Source: GCA-2731375 sp964631725 (lineage in GTDB: Bacteria; Pseudomonadota; Alphaproteobacteria; GCA-2731375). Taken from it: a stretch of 64,000 nucleotides of DNA. This document shows, in pieces, positions 60,747 to 64,000 of this stretch. Each line of letters begins with the position of its first letter. Position 1 is the stretch's first letter. The stretch is taken from assembly GCA_964631725.1 (NCBI GenBank), contig CAZVYX010000023.1, positions 1 to 64,000 of the forward strand, given 5' to 3'. Made by a program: the position numbers and the translations under genes. The notes beneath the pieces are model-generated. The model ran no database searches. It was given only the letters and a program-made list of their open reading frames with translations, and had not been told where the DNA came from.

Positions 60747-61078
60747 CAATGGTTCCCCACGAACTGCGTGCAACGGACCGTCAGCCACCATGCACAGCGA
60801 ATTACGTACTGCTTTTTAACTGCAACAATTTCAATATGCGACGCAATTCTTGCCGTTGGTGATGCGGCATACTGTCGCTTCATAAGAGTTTTCTTATAGA
60901 AAGAATTCTACATCGGGACTTCATAAGTGCGCTGTCGTTGACCGGGCATACCCGCCCGCTCCGATCCGACAATGGCGCGATTGTTTCTGGCGCCAACCCT
61001 GAAAAGGGATTGTGGCGTCCGAACCCATTGGCGCTGTACCATGCGGACCGGCTGATTTGCAGAGGAGAGCGCCAGCGC
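60747..61078. other. Divergent promoter region between ccoN and carboxylase copy 2, 332 bases
   Basis: This gap must hold promoters for the cbb3 operon and the carboxylase gene. A perfect inverted repeat ATAAGA-GTTT-TCTTAT occurs at 60882-60897. I looked for an FNR-type TTGAT-N4-ATCAA site and found no convincing match, which is surprising for a cbb3 operon. No additional coding region is supported. Confidence 0.55.
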
Positions 61079-62653
61079 ATGAGTAGGGACAATTGGGACC
61101 GGGAAATCGCGGAGATCCATCAACGCCGCGAGATGGCCAAGCAGCATGGCGGCGAGGAGGCTGTTGCCCGGCATCACGCCAAGGGACGCATGACCCTGCG
61201 GGAGCGGATCGACGGCTTGATCGATCCCGGCAGCTTCAAGGAAACCGGCATGGGCGCCGGCGGGGCGGAAAAGGACGAAAACGGCAATCTCACCGGCTTC
61301 ACGCCGAGCAATTTCATTCTGGGTTTTGCCCAGGTCGACGAGAGGCCCATTATCGTCGGCGGCGAGGATTTCACCATCGGTGGCGGCTCGCCCACGGTCG
61401 CGGGCCTGCGCAAGAGCGTCTACACCGAGGAACTGGCCTGCCGCTACAAGGTGCCCCTGGTGCGCCTGCATGAGGGTGGCGGCGGCTCGGTCCTGGGCGC
61501 GGCGGGCAAAAAGGGTCGCAGTGCCGGCCCCGTGGGCGCCAGCGTTGCCGAACAGCCACGTTTCAAATCAGTCGGCGAGGCCATGGCCATGGTGCCCGTC
61601 GCCTCCGCCGCCATGGGGCCGGTGGCAGGTTTGCCCGCCGCACGGCTCGTCGCGTCACATTTCGTCACCATGAGCCGGGATACGGCGCAGATCCTGATCG
61701 CCGGCCCGGCGGTGGTCAAACGTGCCCTGGGCGTCGATGTGACCAAGGAAGAGTTGGGGGGCGCGGATGTGCATGCCGCCAATGGCGTGGTCGATGCAGT
61801 GGCCGCGAACGAGGCCGAGGCTCTGGAGCAAATCCGCACATTTCTTGGCTACATGCCGCAGAACGTTTGGGAACTGGCGCCCATCGTTGATACCGGCGAC
61901 CCCGCCGACCGCGCGGAAGACAAGCTTGCGACGATTGTCCCCCGCAACCGGCGCAAGGCATTCAATATGCGCAAACTGATCGATCATGTGGTGGACCGGG
62001 GTTCCTTTTTCGAGATGGGGCGGAAATATGGCCCCGGGCAGATTACGGGCCTGGCCCGCATGAACGGACAAAGCGTCGGCGTCCTGTCCAACGATGGACG
62101 CTTCTACGCCGGCGCCATGACTTCGGAAGGAGCCCAAAAGGTCCGCCGCTTTATCGAAATCTGCGACACCTTTCATCTGCCCATGATCTCCTTGATCGAT
62201 GAGCCGGGCTTCATGATCGGACCGGAGGCCGAAAGCGGCGGCGCAATCCGCTATGGCACTTCCGCCGTGCTGGCGGCGGCGACCTACTCGGCGCCCTGGG
62301 CTTCCGTGCTGGTGCGAAAGAATTACGGCGTGGCAGCGGCGGCGCATTACGGGCCGGATGGTTATGTATTGGCCTGGCCCTCGGCCGAGATGGGCGCCCT
62401 GCCGCTGGAAGGCGGCGTCGCGGTGGCATTCGGCCGCGAGATCGCCGCATCGGAGGACCCGGAGGCCCGGCGCAAGGAACTGGAGGATGAGCTGGCGGCG
62501 CGGCTGTCGCCCTTCCCGCGTTCGGAATCCTATGCTTTCCACGAACTGATCGACCCGCGCGAGACCCGGCCCATGCTGTGCGATTGGATCAAGCTGGTGC
62601 AGCCGTTGTTGCCGCAGCTTCTCGGCCCCCGTCATTTCGGCATCCGTCCCTAG
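61079..62653 (+). CDS. Acyl-CoA carboxylase beta subunit, copy 2
   Basis: A 524-residue biotin-dependent carboxyltransferase subunit, related to copy 1 at 49748. KGRMTLRERIDGLIDPGSF, FTIGGGSPTVAG and the C-terminal WPSAEMGALPLEGGVAVAFG are the family blocks. ATG 61079 has AGAGGAGAG upstream; the longer frame from 60938 is leader. No biotin carboxylase partner is nearby. The two copies are divergent in sequence, so their acyl substrates may differ. Confidence 0.88.
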   Translation: MSRDNWDREIAEIHQRREMAKQHGGEEAVARHHAKGRMTLRERIDGLIDPGSFKETGMGAGGAEKDENGNLTGFTPSNFILGFAQVDERPIIVGGEDFTIGGGSPTVAGLRKSVYTEELACRYKVPLVRLHEGGGGSVLGAAGKKGRSAGPVGASVAEQPRFKSVGEAMAMVPVASAAMGPVAGLPAARLVASHFVTMSRDTAQILIAGPAVVKRALGVDVTKEELGGADVHAANGVVDAVAANEAEALEQIRTFLGYMPQNVWELAPIVDTGDPADRAEDKLATIVPRNRRKAFNMRKLIDHVVDRGSFFEMGRKYGPGQITGLARMNGQSVGVLSNDGRFYAGAMTSEGAQKVRRFIEICDTFHLPMISLIDEPGFMIGPEAESGGAIRYGTSAVLAAATYSAPWASVLVRKNYGVAAAAHYGPDGYVLAWPSAEMGALPLEGGVAVAFGREIAASEDPEARRKELEDELAARLSPFPRSESYAFHELIDPRETRPMLCDWIKLVQPLLPQLLGPRHFGIRP

Positions 62654-62661
62654 TCGGCATT

Positions 62662-64000
62662 ATGCGGGAAAAGGAACTGCGTCTGGCCCTGGTCTGTTAC
62701 GGCGGTGTTTCGCTGGCCGTCTATATGCACGGGGTCAGCAAGGAAATCCTGAAGCTGGCGCGCGCCTCGGCCGATCAGCAGGCCGGCGCCGAGGCCGGTG
62801 AAAGGGCCGCTAACAGCGACTTCACGGATACCGAAGCGGTCTATCTGGATCTGTTGCGGGAAATCGGCCGGCAGATAGAACTGCATGTCGTCGTCGATGT
62901 CATCGCGGGCGCCTCGGCCGGCGGCATCAACGGCATACTATTGGCTCGCGCCCTGGCACTCGACCTGGCGTTCGATCCCTTGCGGTCGATGTGGCTGGAC
63001 AATGCGGACGTCTCCAAACTTCTGGCGCCGGAGCGCCGCGCATCGATGTGGAGCAAATGGATCCTGCGCCCGGTTCTGCGCTGGGGATTTTCGCAGCGCA
63101 AGGTTGCCCGTCTGGCGCCGGACCAGGAAATGCGCGACAAGCTGTCCCTGTTCATCCGCTCGCGCTGGTTTCGCCCGCCATTCGGCGGCCTGGCCCTGTG
63201 CGATTCGCTATACGACGCCATGGCCGCCATGGGCGGAGCTGGCCGGGGCCGCGCCTCGCTGACGCCATCGGGGCAATGGTTGGATCTGTTCGTCACCCTG
63301 ACGGACTTTTTCGGCTACGACCAGCACATTCCCCTGCACGACCCCAGCCAGATAACCGAACGTGAACATCGCCACACCCTGCATTTCCACCACCGTCATT
63401 TCACCGGCGAGAACATGACCTCGGATTTCGATACGCCTGACCTGCCCGCGTTGGTGTTCGCCGCGCGGGCGACGTCTTCTTTCCCAGGCGCCTTTCCACC
63501 CGCCCGCATATCCGAGATCGACCGCCTGCTGGCGCAGCGCCAGGCGCGCTGGCCGGGAAGGGAAAAATTCCTGCGCAATAATTTTGCCGCCTATGACACC
63601 GCTGGTCAAAACCCCGAGGAAACGGCCTTCATCGACGGTAGCGTGTTGAACAACAAGCCTTTCGCCCAGGCTATTGACTCGATCAAGCAGCGTCCGGCCC
63701 ACCGCCAGGTCGACCGCCGCCTGGTCTATATCGACCCGGACCCGGAGAAGGCCGGCGGCGAGCGGGCGCGCCGCGCACCTTCGATGTTGCGCACCCTGAA
63801 GGGCGCCCTTTCCGATATCCCGCGAAATGAGCCGATCCGCGATGAACTGGACTGGATCCGAGGTTTCAATATACGGGTGGGCAGGCTGAAAACCGTGCTG
63901 GACAGCGCCATGCCGCAGATCAACCGTTTGGTGGCGGAGGTCATGGGCGACAGCGGCGGCAAGACGCCCGTGGCCGGAAATATCGCCGATTGGCGCGCCA
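62662..64000 (+). CDS. Patatin-like phospholipase, 3' end beyond window
   Basis: An open frame from ATG 62662 to the window edge, at least 446 residues. LALVCYGGVSLAVYMHG at the N-terminus is characteristic of a patatin-like/DUF3376 protein group. The catalytic serine is in GASAGG (Ser85), and the Asp partner in DGS (Asp325). It probably hydrolyses acyl esters of membrane lipids. The 5' end is 8 bases after the carboxylase gene, so the two may be cotranscribed. C-terminus unseen. Confidence 0.88.
   Translation, partial: MREKELRLALVCYGGVSLAVYMHGVSKEILKLARASADQQAGAEAGERAANSDFTDTEAVYLDLLREIGRQIELHVVVDVIAGASAGGINGILLARALALDLAFDPLRSMWLDNADVSKLLAPERRASMWSKWILRPVLRWGFSQRKVARLAPDQEMRDKLSLFIRSRWFRPPFGGLALCDSLYDAMAAMGGAGRGRASLTPSGQWLDLFVTLTDFFGYDQHIPLHDPSQITEREHRHTLHFHHRHFTGENMTSDFDTPDLPALVFAARATSSFPGAFPPARISEIDRLLAQRQARWPGREKFLRNNFAAYDTAGQNPEETAFIDGSVLNNKPFAQAIDSIKQRPAHRQVDRRLVYIDPDPEKAGGERARRAPSMLRTLKGALSDIPRNEPIRDELDWIRGFNIRVGRLKTVLDSAMPQINRLVAEVMGDSGGKTPVAGNIADWRA

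Noticed and set aside
59298..60899. Plus-strand open frame opposite ccoN
   Set aside because: It is a His/Gln/Gly-rich antisense frame; ccoN on the other strand is unambiguous.
1..64000. CRISPR array or phage-defence cluster
   Set aside because: No regularly spaced repeats and no cas, restriction-modification or toxin-antitoxin genes were seen.

Overview
The window is high-GC DNA from an alphaproteobacterium, most likely of Rhodospirillales type. Supporting evidence: recA lies behind an alphaproteobacterial LexA box (GTTC-N7-GTTC); an aminotransferase-hom-glpX-recJ operon is present; there is a complete nine-gene cbb3 oxidase operon (ccoNOQPGHIS order plus a GNAT gene), a class I PHA synthase, and many CoA-dependent catabolic genes. 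No species call is attempted. Genes are tightly packed, often with 4-base ATGA overlaps.

Layout. 1-6.3 kb: two related genes for degenerate response-regulator receivers (one cut by the window edge), a small protein, recA with its SOS promoter, an orphan IS1595-type zinc-ribbon protein, and an MFP-MFS efflux pair. 6.6-19.8 kb: acyl-CoA and acid metabolism. It holds a tandem-fused CaiB/BaiF CoA-transferase, a second single CoA-transferase, an MFS-iorA-iorB molybdenum hydroxylase operon, a thioesterase-DUF924 fusion, and a ligase plus ThDP-enzyme operon that resembles a 2-hydroxyacyl-CoA lyase/oxalyl-CoA decarboxylase system. 19.9-27.8 kb: a phosphodiesterase, an alpha/beta hydrolase, an FAD amine oxidase, a MaoC-like hotdog protein, a sulfatase, a crotonase, a small membrane protein and two tandem DUF3237 genes. 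27.9-35.2 kb: tRNA-Glu, recJ, glpX, hom, an alanine-type aminotransferase and an OmpA-like lipoprotein. 35.3-38.5 kb: phaC, a crotonase and a PAS protein. 38.7-47.7 kb: allA, hpaD, a class III cyclase with TPRs, a three-gene FAD oxidoreductase / IlvD-Edd dehydratase / GMC oxidoreductase operon, and a CMD protein. 47.9-51.3 kb: EamA transporter, DUF547 protein and acyl-CoA carboxylase beta subunit. 51.4-60.7 kb: an FNR-type regulator with an FNR-like box, then the cbb3 operon. 61-64 kb: a second carboxylase beta subunit and a patatin-like protein cut by the right edge.

How the genes fit together. The window combines microaerobic respiration (FNR-type sensor plus cbb3 oxidase), carbon storage (phaC) and a broad capacity to activate, transfer, cleave and carboxylate acyl-CoAs. 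Between 6.6 and 27.8 kb I see no dedicated transcription factor, so control must be remote or absent. The most unusual items are palindromic elements whose edges form the stop codons of adjacent genes; the lyase/ligase/CoA-transferase neighbourhood, which could be a formyl-CoA-releasing 2-hydroxyacid pathway; the fused CoA-transferase with one apparently dead half; the thioesterase-DUF924 fusion; and the pseudo-receiver gene pair with CtrA-like sites.
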